The notes beneath the pieces are model-generated. The model worked only from the letters and a program-made list of their open reading frames with translations. It did no database searches and was not told the origin of the DNA. DNA of 32,103 nucleotides from Propionibacteriaceae bacterium (GTDB lineage: Bacteria; Actinomycetota; Actinomycetes; Propionibacteriales; Propionibacteriaceae): assembly GCA_030532575.1 (NCBI GenBank), contig JAUNKV010000034.1:1-32103 (forward strand). The letters run 5' to 3'. Every line of letters starts with the position of its first letter. Position 1 is the first letter of the stretch. Shown piece after piece: positions 8,763 through 17,125 of this stretch. A program made the position numbers and the translations under genes.

Positions 8763-9725
8763 ATGCAGTATCGCTCACTCGGACGTTCAGGGCTTCAGGT
8801 CTCCCGTCTCGGCCTCGGGACGATGGCCTGGGGTCGTGACGTCGAGTGGCCGGATGTCCAGGAGATCGTCAGCGACTTCGTCGAGGCCGGGGGCAACCTC
8901 ATCGACACCGCTCCCGCCTACGGGGGTGGGGTTGCGGAGAAGATGATCGGCAAGCTCCTGGCAGCCGGTGTCCCCCGCGAAGCCCTCGTCATCGCGACGA
9001 AGGCCGGCTTCGTCATCCGTGGTGGGAAACGCATCATCGACACCTCCCGGGCCGCGCTGCTGAGCGATCTGGAGGGATCACTGCGACGGCTGCGCACCGA
9101 CCACGTGGACCTGTGGCAGGTCCACGCCTGGGGTGATGCCCCCATTGAGGAGACGTTGTCCGCGTTGGACCAGGCGGTCTCACGGGGCATGGCCCGCTAC
9201 GCAGGGATCAGCAACTTCGTCGGCTGGCAGACCGCCACCGCCGCCACCTGGCAGGAGGCCGTCGCGGGCCGCACGAAGCTGGCCTCCATCCAGGTGGAGT
9301 ACTCCCTGCTGGCCCGACGCGCCGAGGTGGAGGTGATCGGTGCCGCCCAGCACCACCAGCTGGGACTGCTCGCCTGGTCCTCGCTGGGTCGGGGAGCGCT
9401 GACCGGAAAGTATCTGCGCAAGATCCCGAAGGATTCCCGGGCCGCCTCCGAACACTTCGGCTGGTTCCTGGAGCCCTACCTGCAACCGCGCAGCCGCTCC
9501 GTCGTGGAGGCCGTCGCAACGGCGGCCGAGGGTCTGGGCCTCACCCCGTCGCAGGTGGCGCTGATGTGGGTGCGCGACGCCCCGCAGGTGGCCAGCGCCC
9601 TGATCGGCCCCCGCACCGCGGACCAGCTGGCAGAGCTGCTGGATGCCGAGACCAAGCTGCTGGTCCCGCCGATCATCGCGGCCCTCGACGACATCTCCGG
9701 CGGCCCGAACCAGTACCGGTCCTGA
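8763..9725 (+). CDS. Aldo/keto reductase
   Basis: NADPH-dependent oxidoreductase of 320 residues with the (beta/alpha)8 fold. The catalytic tetrad is visible as D48 in NLIDTAPAYG, Y53, K80 in VIATKAGF and H121 in DLWQVHAWG. Near the C-terminus SALIGPRTADQLAELL matches the cofactor-binding end of the family. The physiological substrate cannot be told from the sequence. The ATG at 8763 is chosen because AGGGGGG lies just upstream; a longer frame back to 8724 would overlap uppP and lacks family similarity. It follows uppP by 19 bases and converges on the AbiEi-like gene, with 12 bases between the stops. Confidence 0.93.
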   Translation: MQYRSLGRSGLQVSRLGLGTMAWGRDVEWPDVQEIVSDFVEAGGNLIDTAPAYGGGVAEKMIGKLLAAGVPREALVIATKAGFVIRGGKRIIDTSRAALLSDLEGSLRRLRTDHVDLWQVHAWGDAPIEETLSALDQAVSRGMARYAGISNFVGWQTATAATWQEAVAGRTKLASIQVEYSLLARRAEVEVIGAAQHHQLGLLAWSSLGRGALTGKYLRKIPKDSRAASEHFGWFLEPYLQPRSRSVVEAVATAAEGLGLTPSQVALMWVRDAPQVASALIGPRTADQLAELLDAETKLLVPPIIAALDDISGGPNQYRS

Positions 9726-9737
9726 GGAGTCGAGAGC

Positions 9738-10721
9738 TCACAGCGTCCCGTGCTGTGCCCTCCACTCACGGGCCGCATCCTGAGCCTGCTCCTGCCCGGT
9801 CGCCATGAGGTCGGCGTACACGACGGGCCACGGAACGAAGACCGGAAGGCCCTCACCGCTCTCGGGGATCTCCCAGAACTGCCGTCTCAGGATGATCGGG
9901 CCCTCCTCATCCGCGACCAGCTGCGCCCCGTCCCCGAGATCAGACTCATCCGGCGCGTAGAGATCGGCTGTCACAGGGGTCAGCTCGCCGTCGGCCGCGT
10001 GCACTGCGATCTCGCCGGAGAGCATGGCAGGCGACCCTGAGAGTCCTTCGACGACCTCGGGCCAGGGCAGCGTGCTGGCATACCTCCCCAGCACCAGCGA
10101 GTTGCGGTACCGTTCGTACTCGGCCACCCACCCATCGAGCAGCCGGTTCCAGCGCGCCTTGTTCTCCTCGGTGGGATTGTCTGCCGGGGACTCGACCACC
10201 CAACCATCCCTGACCTCCCGCATCACCTTGTGCGCAGTGCCCTGGGCAACCGGGGCCCGAGTCCTGATCTCACGCAACGGCGCCTTGATGAGCTCAGGTT
10301 CAACCAGCAGGGCCAGGATCACCGGCATGGCGCCGCTGGTGTAGAGGCCGGGGGTTCGCCTCGGAGCCAACTGCCGGGAGTCCCGCCCCTCGATGTGTAC
10401 GAACAGGCCGTCCTGTATCAGACGGGCGTTCCCGGTGGTGTCCATGTACTGGAAACCCTGCTCACGGAGCTTCTTTCCCACCGCAGGGCTGACGATGTCA
10501 CTGAGCACCACGGCCTTCCGATCCATCCGCGACGACAGCATTCCCACCTTGGAGGCACGCAACCCACGCGCGATGACATAGGGCAGGACGCGGGACTGGC
10601 TGCCCACAGAGATCCGAAGCAGCTGCTCCGTGCCGTGCCAGGCCACTCGAACACCGAGTTCGGCCAAGGCCTTCGTTGCCGCCCCCTGCAGCTCTGCGGT
10701 CGTCATGTTCATGTCAGCCAC
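9738..10721 (-). CDS. AbiEi-like (type IV antitoxin family) regulator, orphan
   Basis: Protein of 327 residues. The N-terminal half resembles the AbiEi_2 family (transcriptional regulators related to type IV toxin-antitoxin antitoxins): a restriction-endonuclease-like start (LAELGVRVAWHG), then VLSDIVSPAVGKKL and the marked segment QYMDTTGNARLIQDGLFVHI. Residues 130-195 look like a winged helix (LLVEPELIKAPLREIRTRAP, then VAQGTAHKVMREV). The C-terminal half has no recognised domain. There is no AbiEii-type nucleotidyltransferase toxin on either side. The GTG at 10721 is preceded by TATCCT and 6 bases, a leaderless arrangement; ATGs at 10712 and 10706 are alternatives. It lies 47 bases after gnd on the same strand but probably has its own promoter. 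Confidence 0.75.
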   Translation of the reverse strand: MADMNMTTAELQGAATKALAELGVRVAWHGTEQLLRISVGSQSRVLPYVIARGLRASKVGMLSSRMDRKAVVLSDIVSPAVGKKLREQGFQYMDTTGNARLIQDGLFVHIEGRDSRQLAPRRTPGLYTSGAMPVILALLVEPELIKAPLREIRTRAPVAQGTAHKVMREVRDGWVVESPADNPTEENKARWNRLLDGWVAEYERYRNSLVLGRYASTLPWPEVVEGLSGSPAMLSGEIAVHAADGELTPVTADLYAPDESDLGDGAQLVADEEGPIILRRQFWEIPESGEGLPVFVPWPVVYADLMATGQEQAQDAAREWRAQHGTL

Positions 10722-10727
10722 CCGCTC

Positions 10728-10733
10728 AGGATA
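10728..10733 (-). promoter_or_regulatory. -10 element of the AbiEi-like gene
   Basis: Minus-strand TATCCT, 6 bases before the GTG at 10721, with a weak TTCAGT 17 bases further upstream. This suggests a leaderless transcript separate from zwf-gnd. Confidence 0.45.
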
Positions 10734-10768
10734 CGTGAACCGGCCGCGGAACTGAACACCTCCGCTGC

Positions 10769-12229
10769 TCAGGCCTTGGTCTCGCTGCGATCGCCGGACC
10801 AGTTGAGGTGCCAGTGGCCCTCATCATCGATCCGCTCGTAGGTGTGGGAGCCGAAGAAGTCGCGCTGGGCCTGGGTCAGTGCCGCATTCACGCGCGGGGC
10901 GCGGGCCAGGTCGTAGTAGGCCAGCGTCGCTGCGAAGACGGGGGCACCCACCCCGGAGGTCACCGCCGTCGCCACCACGTTCCGCCAGGCCTGCTGGTAC
11001 TCCCCCAGCTCCGGAGCCACCGACGGCGCGCACATGAACGACACCAGACCCGGGTCGGCAGCGTACTCCCGGCGGATGCGCTCCAGCAGCTTGGCCCGGA
11101 TGATGCAGCCGTCGCGCCAGATCATCGCGGCGTCGGCGATGCGGATGTCCCAGCCGAACTCCTTGCCTCCGGTGCGAATCTCGTCGAAGCCCTGCGAGTA
11201 GGCGATCACCTTGCTGCACCACAGAGCCTTGCGGACGTCCTCGACGAAGGCGTCGCGGTCCGTGACCTCCACCGTTCCGTTCGGGCCGCCGAGTGCTTCC
11301 CTGGCCTGGGCGCGAAGCTCGTCGTGGCTGGAGGTGGCCCGGGCGAACACCGCCTCGGCGATACCACTGACCGGGGCGCCGAGCTCCAGCGCCGTCATGA
11401 CGGTCCAGGTGCCGGTGCCCTTCATCCCTGCCCGGTCCTTGATGACATCGACGAGATCAGCCCCGGTGCGCGGGTCCTGCTGGCGCAGCACCTCGCTGGT
11501 GATCTCGATCAGGTAGGAGTCGAGGTCCCCGGTGTTCCACTGCGCGAAGATGTCAGCGCACTCGGCGTTGCTGAACCCGGCCCCACGCAGCAGCATCCAG
11601 GCCTCACCGATGACCTGCATGTCGGCGTACTCGATGCCGTTGTGGATCATCTTCACGAAGTGCCCGGCCCCGTCGGGCCCCATCCAGGCGCAGCAGGGAT
11701 CGACCGAGCCGTCGGCGTTGGTGACGTGGGCGGAGATGTCCTCCAGCATCGGCCCGATGATCCGGTAGCTCTCCGGGGTGCCTCCCGGCATGATCGACGG
11801 CCCGGTCAAGGCCCCGTACTCACCGCCGCTGATCCCGCAGCCGACGAAGTGGATGCCCTTGGCCGAGATCTCCTGCTCGCGGCGGATGGTGTCGCGGAAA
11901 TGGGCGTTGCCGCCGTCCATCACCACGTCGCCGGGCTCCAGCAGCGGCAGCAGCTCGTCGATGACGGCGTCGGTGGCCCGGCCTGCCTGCACCATGATGA
12001 TGATGCTGCGGGGCCGGGCGATGGAGGCCACGAACTCGGTTAGGGTGTGGGAGGGCAGGAAGGTGCCCTCGTCGCCGTGGGCGGCGATCACCTGCTCGGT
12101 GCGGCTGGCCGTGCGGTTGAAGATGGCGACGCGGTAGCCGTACCTGGCCAGGTTGCGGGCCAGGTTGGAACCCATCACCGCCATACCGATGACGCCGACC
12201 TGGGCGAGCGGCGTGGTGGGGTTGCTCAT
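10769..12229 (-). CDS. gnd: 6-phosphogluconate dehydrogenase, decarboxylating
   Basis: Oxidises and decarboxylates 6-phosphogluconate to ribulose 5-phosphate, making NADPH in the oxidative pentose phosphate pathway. At 486 residues it is the long (E. coli-like) form. The Rossmann motif GVIGMAVMGSNLARN is at residues 13-27 and NRT (38-40) is the usual start of the NADP-selective loop. GCGISGGEYGALTGPSIMPG is the substrate/NADP signature; KMIHNGIEYADMQ holds the catalytic Lys and Glu. The C-terminus has HTYERIDDEGHWHLNW, close to the usual HTYER-G-FH-W. AGGAG precedes the ATG. It follows zwf by 22 bases on the same strand, an expected operon. 6-Phosphogluconolactonase is not in the window. Confidence 0.98.
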   Translation of the reverse strand: MSNPTTPLAQVGVIGMAVMGSNLARNLARYGYRVAIFNRTASRTEQVIAAHGDEGTFLPSHTLTEFVASIARPRSIIIMVQAGRATDAVIDELLPLLEPGDVVMDGGNAHFRDTIRREQEISAKGIHFVGCGISGGEYGALTGPSIMPGGTPESYRIIGPMLEDISAHVTNADGSVDPCCAWMGPDGAGHFVKMIHNGIEYADMQVIGEAWMLLRGAGFSNAECADIFAQWNTGDLDSYLIEITSEVLRQQDPRTGADLVDVIKDRAGMKGTGTWTVMTALELGAPVSGIAEAVFARATSSHDELRAQAREALGGPNGTVEVTDRDAFVEDVRKALWCSKVIAYSQGFDEIRTGGKEFGWDIRIADAAMIWRDGCIIRAKLLERIRREYAADPGLVSFMCAPSVAPELGEYQQAWRNVVATAVTSGVGAPVFAATLAYYDLARAPRVNAALTQAQRDFFGSHTYERIDDEGHWHLNWSGDRSETKA

Positions 12230-12251
12230 TGTTGTCTCCTGGGGTCGGTGG

Positions 12252-13670
12252 TCAGAGGGTGCGGCTCAGGGGCCAGGGGCCGGAGGAACCCGCCGGGTAC
12301 TCCTCCATCGGGATGTCGTTGGCGGCGAAGGCGGCGAGTGTGGACTCGAACACCCGCCACGACTCCTCGGCGATGTCAGCCCGCACCGCGAGCAGCTGGT
12401 TGCCGTCGAAGATCTGCCGCAGCACCTCACCGTAGGCGGTCATGACGGGCTGGCCGAGCTCCGTGGTCAGGGTCTTCTTCTCCAGCACCTTCGGGGTGGC
12501 GGAGTTCATCGACAGGTCCAGTGTCACGTTGCCGGGGTTGAGGCCGATGCGCAGCTGGTCCGGTTCCCGACAGGTGGAGCGGAAACCGACGGGGATGTGG
12601 GGCACGGGACGCAGGTGACAGATGATCTCCTTGCGTTTCTTGCTCAGCCCCTTGCCGGAGCGCAGCGTGAACGGCACCCCGGCCCAGCGGTTGTTCTGAA
12701 TCTCCAGGGTCACCTCGGCCAGGGTCTCGGTGCCGTGTTCCGGGTCCACCCCTTCCTCATCGACGTAGGAGGGCACGGCGTGACCGTCGACGTATCCGGC
12801 GGTGTAGCGGGCGCGGCGGGCTGCGATCAGCGGGTCACCCTGCCACACGCGGGTGGCGCGCAGCACCTGGGCCTGGAGGTCGTGAATCTCGGTCGGGTCC
12901 AGGCTGGCGGGGGGTTCCATCGCGAACAGGGAGAGCACCTGCAGCAGATGACTCTGCAGCATGTCGCGCAGCGCCCCGGACTTGTCGTAGTAGGCGGCGC
13001 GTCCCTCCAGCGCCAGCACCTCGTCGTAGACGATCTCGACGCGCTCGATCTGCTGGGAGTCCCAGATCAGCTGGAGGGCCCGGTTCGCGAACCGCAGCCC
13101 CACCAGGTTGAGCACCGTCGCGGTGGCCAGGATGTGGTCCACCCGGTAGATCTGGTCCTCGGGCACCACCCGCTGCAGCTGTTCGTTGAGGGCAACGGCC
13201 GAGGCCCGGTCCACCCCGAAGGGTTTCTCGAGTGCCAGCCGCAGGTTCTCGGGACGCTCCATCGTCTCCAGGACGTGGCAGATCTTCATGGTCACCGCCG
13301 GGGGCAGCGCGAAGTACATCACGACGGTGCCATGGGCGGCGTCCAGCAGCTGCCGCAGGGCGTCCGCGTCAGTGGGGTCGGCCTGGATGTAGCGGGAGCG
13401 ACGCATCACACGCGCGGTGGTCGCCTCCGGGCACTGCACCCGCGTGAAGGCCTCCTCGATGACATGCCGGAACTGCTCGTCGGTGATGGCGGAGCGCCCG
13501 GTCCCGATCACGGTGAGGTCTCGGTCGGCCTCCAGCCGCATCAGGCTCCCGAGCCCCGGCAGCAGCAGCCGCGACGTGAGATCGCCGCTGGCCCCGAGGA
13601 TGAGCAGGGTCACCGGCCCCCGCTCGGTCGCCCCGTTGGTGGCGTCGAAGATGTCAGTGTCTGCGCTCAT
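12252..13670 (-). CDS. zwf: Glucose-6-phosphate dehydrogenase
   Basis: Oxidises glucose 6-phosphate to 6-phosphogluconolactone with NADP, feeding gnd just downstream. It has 472 residues. The N-terminal nucleotide motif is LLILGASGDLTSRLLLPGL; LALEKPFG carries a catalytic-site Lys. The substrate motif reads YRVDHILATATVLN where the classical enzyme has RIDHYLGKE, so the phosphate-contacting Lys is replaced. The later active-site His sits in DMLQSHLLQ (usually QNH). Actinobacterial second-type G6PDH enzymes are known to deviate at this place, so activity is still likely. GGAGGA lies before the ATG at 13670; the frame continues upstream to 13736 without family similarity. Confidence 0.93.
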   Translation of the reverse strand: MSADTDIFDATNGATERGPVTLLILGASGDLTSRLLLPGLGSLMRLEADRDLTVIGTGRSAITDEQFRHVIEEAFTRVQCPEATTARVMRRSRYIQADPTDADALRQLLDAAHGTVVMYFALPPAVTMKICHVLETMERPENLRLALEKPFGVDRASAVALNEQLQRVVPEDQIYRVDHILATATVLNLVGLRFANRALQLIWDSQQIERVEIVYDEVLALEGRAAYYDKSGALRDMLQSHLLQVLSLFAMEPPASLDPTEIHDLQAQVLRATRVWQGDPLIAARRARYTAGYVDGHAVPSYVDEEGVDPEHGTETLAEVTLEIQNNRWAGVPFTLRSGKGLSKKRKEIICHLRPVPHIPVGFRSTCREPDQLRIGLNPGNVTLDLSMNSATPKVLEKKTLTTELGQPVMTAYGEVLRQIFDGNQLLAVRADIAEESWRVFESTLAAFAANDIPMEEYPAGSSGPWPLSRTL

Positions 13671-13903
13671 GCGGAGTCCTCCTTCAGCGCGGGTGAGGCT
13701 ACCAGCAGGCACCAAGCACCAAGGCCTTGCGTCCATGAAGCGGCCGCCTCTTCCAAGACCTCACTCAGGGTTGCCCACGGCTCCCGTTCCCACTGCTTGC
13801 ATCGGGCCACAAGGGCTGCACGCGCCTGTTGTGAGCAGCGGAGAAATCGGGAGCGGGAAAGGAGCATCGACAACACCCGGGATCAATTCCCACAGAACAG
13901 GAA

Positions 13904-13932
13904 ATCCCGGGACATCCGTGATGTCCCGGGAT
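13904..13932 (-). terminator. Terminator of tRNA-Leu
   Basis: A perfect 13-bp inverted repeat (ATCCCGGGACATC and its complement) with a 3-base loop begins 6 bases after the tRNA 3' end and is followed by a short T run on the minus strand. Confidence 0.8.
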
Positions 13933-13937
13933 GGGTG

Positions 13938-14022
13938 TGTCCGAGAGAGGACTTGAACCTCCACGCCCTGTATCGGGCACTAGCACCTCAAGCTAGCGCG
14001 TCTACCATTCCGCCACCCGGAC
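13938..14022 (-). tRNA. tRNA-Leu (anticodon GAG)
   Basis: The acceptor GTCCGGG (14022-14016) pairs with CTCGGAC (13945-13939), with discriminator A and no encoded CCA. The anticodon stem CTAGC/GCTAG encloses loop TTGAGGT, anticodon GAG. The long variable arm (TGCCCGATACAGGGCGT) is as expected for leucine, and the T loop GTTCAAGTC is normal. Confidence 0.95.
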
Positions 14023-14023
14023 T

Positions 14024-14060
14024 CGTGTGGCTCCCACCGAGGTGGGCGCGACGCCACACG
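14024..14060 (-). other. Two-part hairpin between ABC operon and tRNA-Leu
   Basis: CGTGTGGC (14024-14031) pairs with GCCACACG (14053-14060) and encloses a second stem CCCACC/GGTGGG. It lies after the importer operon and directly before the tRNA, so it may terminate the operon or sit in the tRNA leader. There is no T run. Confidence 0.45.
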
Positions 14061-14087
14061 ATACCAGCCCGCCGCGAGGGCACGCAA
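14058..14087 (-). promoter_or_regulatory. Probable tRNA-Leu promoter
   Basis: Minus-strand TTGCGT (14087-14082), an 18-base spacer and TATCGT (14063-14058), about 35 bases before the mature tRNA. Confidence 0.5.
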
Positions 14088-14106
14088 CCGCAGGTGTGCA
14101 GGACCG

Positions 14107-15138
14107 TCAGAAGTCGAACTGCCCGATGTTGTCCGCATTGAACCGGAACGGCTCACCGAGCACCACCACCCCGTCGACCCCGACGGTGTACTCGTTCAGC
14201 CGCCCTGCTGTGAACTTCTCCCCGGCCTTGCCCGTGATGGTGCCGTCGATGAGGGCCTTCGCGGCGTGGGCGCCGAGGTAGCCCAGGTCCTCCGGGTTCC
14301 ACAGTGCGAATTCCTTCACCGTGCCGTCGGTGACGTACTCACGCATCTGGTTGGGGGTGCCGAGCCCCGTGAGCGCCACCTTCCCCTTCGCGCTGGAGGT
14401 GGACAGGTACCGGGCGGCCGCTGCGACACCGACGGTGGTGGGCGAGACGATCCCCTTCAGGTTCGGGTGGCTCTGGATCAGGGCCGCGGTCTTGTCGAAC
14501 GAGGTCTGGTCGTCGTCATCGCCGTAGACCACATCGACGAGCGTGATCCCGGGATGCTTCGCGGCCAGCTCCTGCTTCATCAGCTCGATCCAGGTGTTCT
14601 GGTTCGTCGCATTCGCCGATGCCGAGAGGATCGCGATCTCCCCGGAGCCGCCGATCTGCTCGGCGATCATGTCCACCTGCACCTTCGCGATCCCCGTCGC
14701 GTCGGCCTGGTTGACGAACAGGTCCCGGCACTCGGGGTTGGTGTCGGAATCGAAGGTCACCACCTTCACCCCGGCCTCACGCGCCTCCCCCAAGGCATCA
14801 CAGATGGCCGCCGGATCGTTGGCGGAGATGACGATGGCACCCACCTGCTGCTGGGTGAGGGTGTTGATGTAGCTGACCTGCCCGTCCGGTGTGGCCTGGG
14901 CGGGACCGACCTCGCTGAAGGTACCGGAGAACTCGGCGACGGCCGCCTTGCCGCCCTTGCTGGAGGTGTCGAAGTACGGGTTCCCCAGGTTCTTCGGCAC
15001 GAAGGTGATCGTGAGCTCACCGTCGCCCTTCGGCACCCCGGCGGGGTTGTCGCCCCCACCACCGGAGCAGGCGCTGAGCGCCAGGGCGGACAGGGTGACC
15101 AGAGCCACCGCCTTCACGGCCAGGGTTGAGAACTTCAT
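14107..15138 (-). CDS. rhaS: Rhamnose-type ABC transporter substrate-binding lipoprotein
   Basis: Extracytoplasmic sugar-binding lipoprotein of 343 residues. The signal peptide ends in the lipobox LSAC with the lipidated Cys at about residue 24, followed by a Gly-rich tether. The mature part is a periplasmic-binding-protein type I fold of the RhaS group: ITFVPKNLGNPYFDTSSKGG, VGAIVISANDP, VVTFDSDTNPE, AILSASANATNQNTWIELM, IVSPTTVGVAAA and the ending FRFNADNIGQFDF all match that group's layout. LsrB (autoinducer-2) is the nearest alternative. The ATG overlaps the stop of the permease gene by ATGA. It is the last gene of the operon, which is unusual for a binding protein. No rhamnose catabolic gene lies in the window, so the ligand is inferred. 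Confidence 0.85.
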   Translation of the reverse strand: MKFSTLAVKAVALVTLSALALSACSGGGGDNPAGVPKGDGELTITFVPKNLGNPYFDTSSKGGKAAVAEFSGTFSEVGPAQATPDGQVSYINTLTQQQVGAIVISANDPAAICDALGEAREAGVKVVTFDSDTNPECRDLFVNQADATGIAKVQVDMIAEQIGGSGEIAILSASANATNQNTWIELMKQELAAKHPGITLVDVVYGDDDDQTSFDKTAALIQSHPNLKGIVSPTTVGVAAAARYLSTSSAKGKVALTGLGTPNQMREYVTDGTVKEFALWNPEDLGYLGAHAAKALIDGTITGKAGEKFTAGRLNEYTVGVDGVVVLGEPFRFNADNIGQFDF

Positions 15139-16154
15139 TGGACCTTTCCCTTCATCGTTGGTTTTCTTCTTGTCCGACGCCTGGCCCACTCCAGCCAGGA
15201 CGCCGCCATGACGGAGACCACCAGGAGGCTCCCGGTGATGATGTTGATGAAATCGGCGGTGACCCCGGCCAATCTGAGCGCATTGGCCAGCGCCCCCACC
15301 AGCAGGACCCCGGCGACGACGCCGTGCAGCATCCCGCGCCCACCGAAGACCGAGACCCCACCCAGCACCACCGCCGCGATGACCTGCAGTTCCAGCCCGG
15401 TGGCGTTGTCGCCGCGCGCGGAGCCGTAGCGCAGCGTGAAGTACACCCCGGCGAAGGCCGACAGCAGCCCCGCCAGCACGAACAGCACCAGCCGGGTCCG
15501 TCCCACCGCCACCCCGTTGAACCGGGCCGCCTCGCGGCTGAGCCCGATCGCATAGACCCCGCGTCCGAAGGTGGTGGCGTGCAGCAGCACCACGAAGAAC
15601 ACCAGCAGCGCCAGGAAGACCACCATGACGAGTGGGACCGGGGTCCCGGGAATCCTCGCCTTCGCCAGCGCCGTCCACTCGCGCGGGAACTGCGTGACCG
15701 CCGTCGTGCCGAGAAGCCCGACGGCGATCCCCCGAAACAGCGCCATCGTGCCGATGGTCACCGCCAGCGCAGGCAGCCCGACCCTGGTCACGAGCACCCC
15801 GTTGACCACCCCACCGAGCACCCCAACCAGCAGGGCCAGCAGCATCGCGGACAGCACACCGAGACCCGCCTGGTGCGCCACCCCGAAGACCACCGACCCG
15901 AGCCCCACCATCGACCCCACCGACAGGTCGATGTCACCTGCGATCATGATGGGGGTCATCGGCAGGGCGATCATCAGGATCACCGCGACATCCAGCAGCA
16001 GATAGGTCATCGTCGCGGGGGTGGCGAACTTCGGCACCGTCGCCGCCGCGACCACCAACACCAGCCCGAGCAGGGCCACCATCGCCATCTCGCGGGTGAA
16101 CAGGACCCGCCGCCACAGCGGCCGGGCGTGATCTGCAATCGGTGCAGCAGTCAT
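15135..16154 (-). CDS. Sugar ABC transporter permease (RhaQ/RbsC type), second subunit
   Basis: Inner-membrane subunit of 339 residues, about ten helices, of the carbohydrate uptake-2 (BPD_transp_2) family. The signature IMIAGDIDLSVGSMVGLGSV is near residues 66-86 and the conserved AIGLSREAARFNGVAVGRTR cytosolic loop, which contacts the ATPase, is in the second half. VIAAVVLGGVSVFGGRGMLH is also typical. The ATG at 16154 overlaps the preceding permease stop as ATGA, and its own stop overlaps the binding-protein start in the same manner. The frame is open further upstream but overlaps the other permease and lacks similarity there. Confidence 0.93.
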   Translation of the reverse strand: MTAAPIADHARPLWRRVLFTREMAMVALLGLVLVVAAATVPKFATPATMTYLLLDVAVILMIALPMTPIMIAGDIDLSVGSMVGLGSVVFGVAHQAGLGVLSAMLLALLVGVLGGVVNGVLVTRVGLPALAVTIGTMALFRGIAVGLLGTTAVTQFPREWTALAKARIPGTPVPLVMVVFLALLVFFVVLLHATTFGRGVYAIGLSREAARFNGVAVGRTRLVLFVLAGLLSAFAGVYFTLRYGSARGDNATGLELQVIAAVVLGGVSVFGGRGMLHGVVAGVLLVGALANALRLAGVTADFINIITGSLLVVSVMAASWLEWARRRTRRKPTMKGKVQ

Positions 16155-17125
16155 CGTGATGCTCGTTTCTCGATCCGCCTGCGGTGCTGCCTGAGCGCCA
16201 GCACCCGGTCCATGACGATGGCCCCGAGGATGAGGACACCCACGACGGCGCGCTGCCAGAAGTCGGGGATGCCCAGCACTGGCAGCGCCCGGTTGATGGT
16301 GACCAGCAGCACCGCCCCGAGCGCCGCCCCGAGGATGGTGCCGACCCCACCGGTGATGGCGATACCCCCGATGACGACGGCACCCACCGCCTCCAGTTCG
16401 AAGCCGTCCCCGGCAGCCGAGTTGACGGTGCCGTAGCGGGCGGCGAACAGCACCCCGGCCAGCCCCGCCATCAGCCCGGAGAACACGAAGGCCGTCAGCA
16501 CCCGGCGCCGCACGTCCAGCCCGTAGAGCACCGCCGCGTCCGGGGCCGAGCCGATGGCGTAGCACTCCCTGCCACCACGGGTGTGGTGCAGGTACCAGGC
16601 CACCGCGGCCAGGGCCAGCCCCGAGATGATCGTGAGCACCGGAATCCCCAGCCACTGCTGGGTGCCGAGTGCGAGGAACCCCGGCGGCAGCTCGGAGGCG
16701 TCGATCCGATCCGCCCCCGCCCACCACACCGCGATTCCTCGCCAGGCGTAGAGGGTGCCCAGGGTGATGACCATCGACGGCACCCGTCCGAGAGCCACCA
16801 GAGCACCGTTGACCGCACCGAGGAGAGCGCCCAGTGCCAGCCCGGCCAGGACCGCGAGCACCGTCGGCACCCCGGCCCGGAACAGGCTGCCCACCAGGTA
16901 GGCGCTCAGCCCCAGCACCGAGCCGACCGAGAGATCGACGTTGCGGGTGAGGATCACCACCCCCTGCCCCAGCACCGCCACCAGCAGGATCGACGGGGTG
17001 AGCAGCAGATCCCGGAACCCGTCGCTCGAGAACAGGAAGGCGGGGTTGCGCCAGGTGGTGGCCGCCAGCACCGCGAACAACACGATGGCGATTCCGGCTT
17101 CCCTCGACCGCAACAGCGCGCTCAT
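16151..17125 (-). CDS. Sugar ABC transporter permease (RhaP/RbsC type), first subunit
   Basis: Membrane subunit of 324 residues. It shares the pattern of the other permease: [20 protein letters not shown] near residues 57-76, [19 protein letters not shown], the cytosolic loop [19 protein letters not shown], and [20 protein letters not shown]. The two permeases probably form a heterodimer, as in rhamnose and autoinducer-2 importers. The ATG at 17125 overlaps the ATPase stop as ATGA, and the stop overlaps the next permease in the same way. Confidence 0.93.
   Translation of the reverse strand: MSALLRSREAGIAIVLFAVLAATTWRNPAFLFSSDGFRDLLLTPSILLVAVLGQGVVILTRNVDLSVGSVLGLSAYLVGSLFRAGVPTVLAVLAGLALGALLGAVNGALVALGRVPSMVITLGTLYAWRGIAVWWAGADRIDASELPPGFLALGTQQWLGIPVLTIISGLALAAVAWYLHHTRGGRECYAIGSAPDAAVLYGLDVRRRVLTAFVFSGLMAGLAGVLFAARYGTVNSAAGDGFELEAVGAVVIGGIAITGGVGTILGAALGAVLLVTINRALPVLGIPDFWQRAVVGVLILGAIVMDRVLALRQHRRRIEKRASR

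Noticed and set aside
12252-13736. Longer zwf from 13736
   Set aside because: The extra 22 residues lack similarity, and the ATG at 13670 has a strong GGAGGA site.
12153-14141. 662-codon plus-strand frame over zwf
   Set aside because: It lies antisense to zwf and runs across tRNA-Leu; no protein family is visible.
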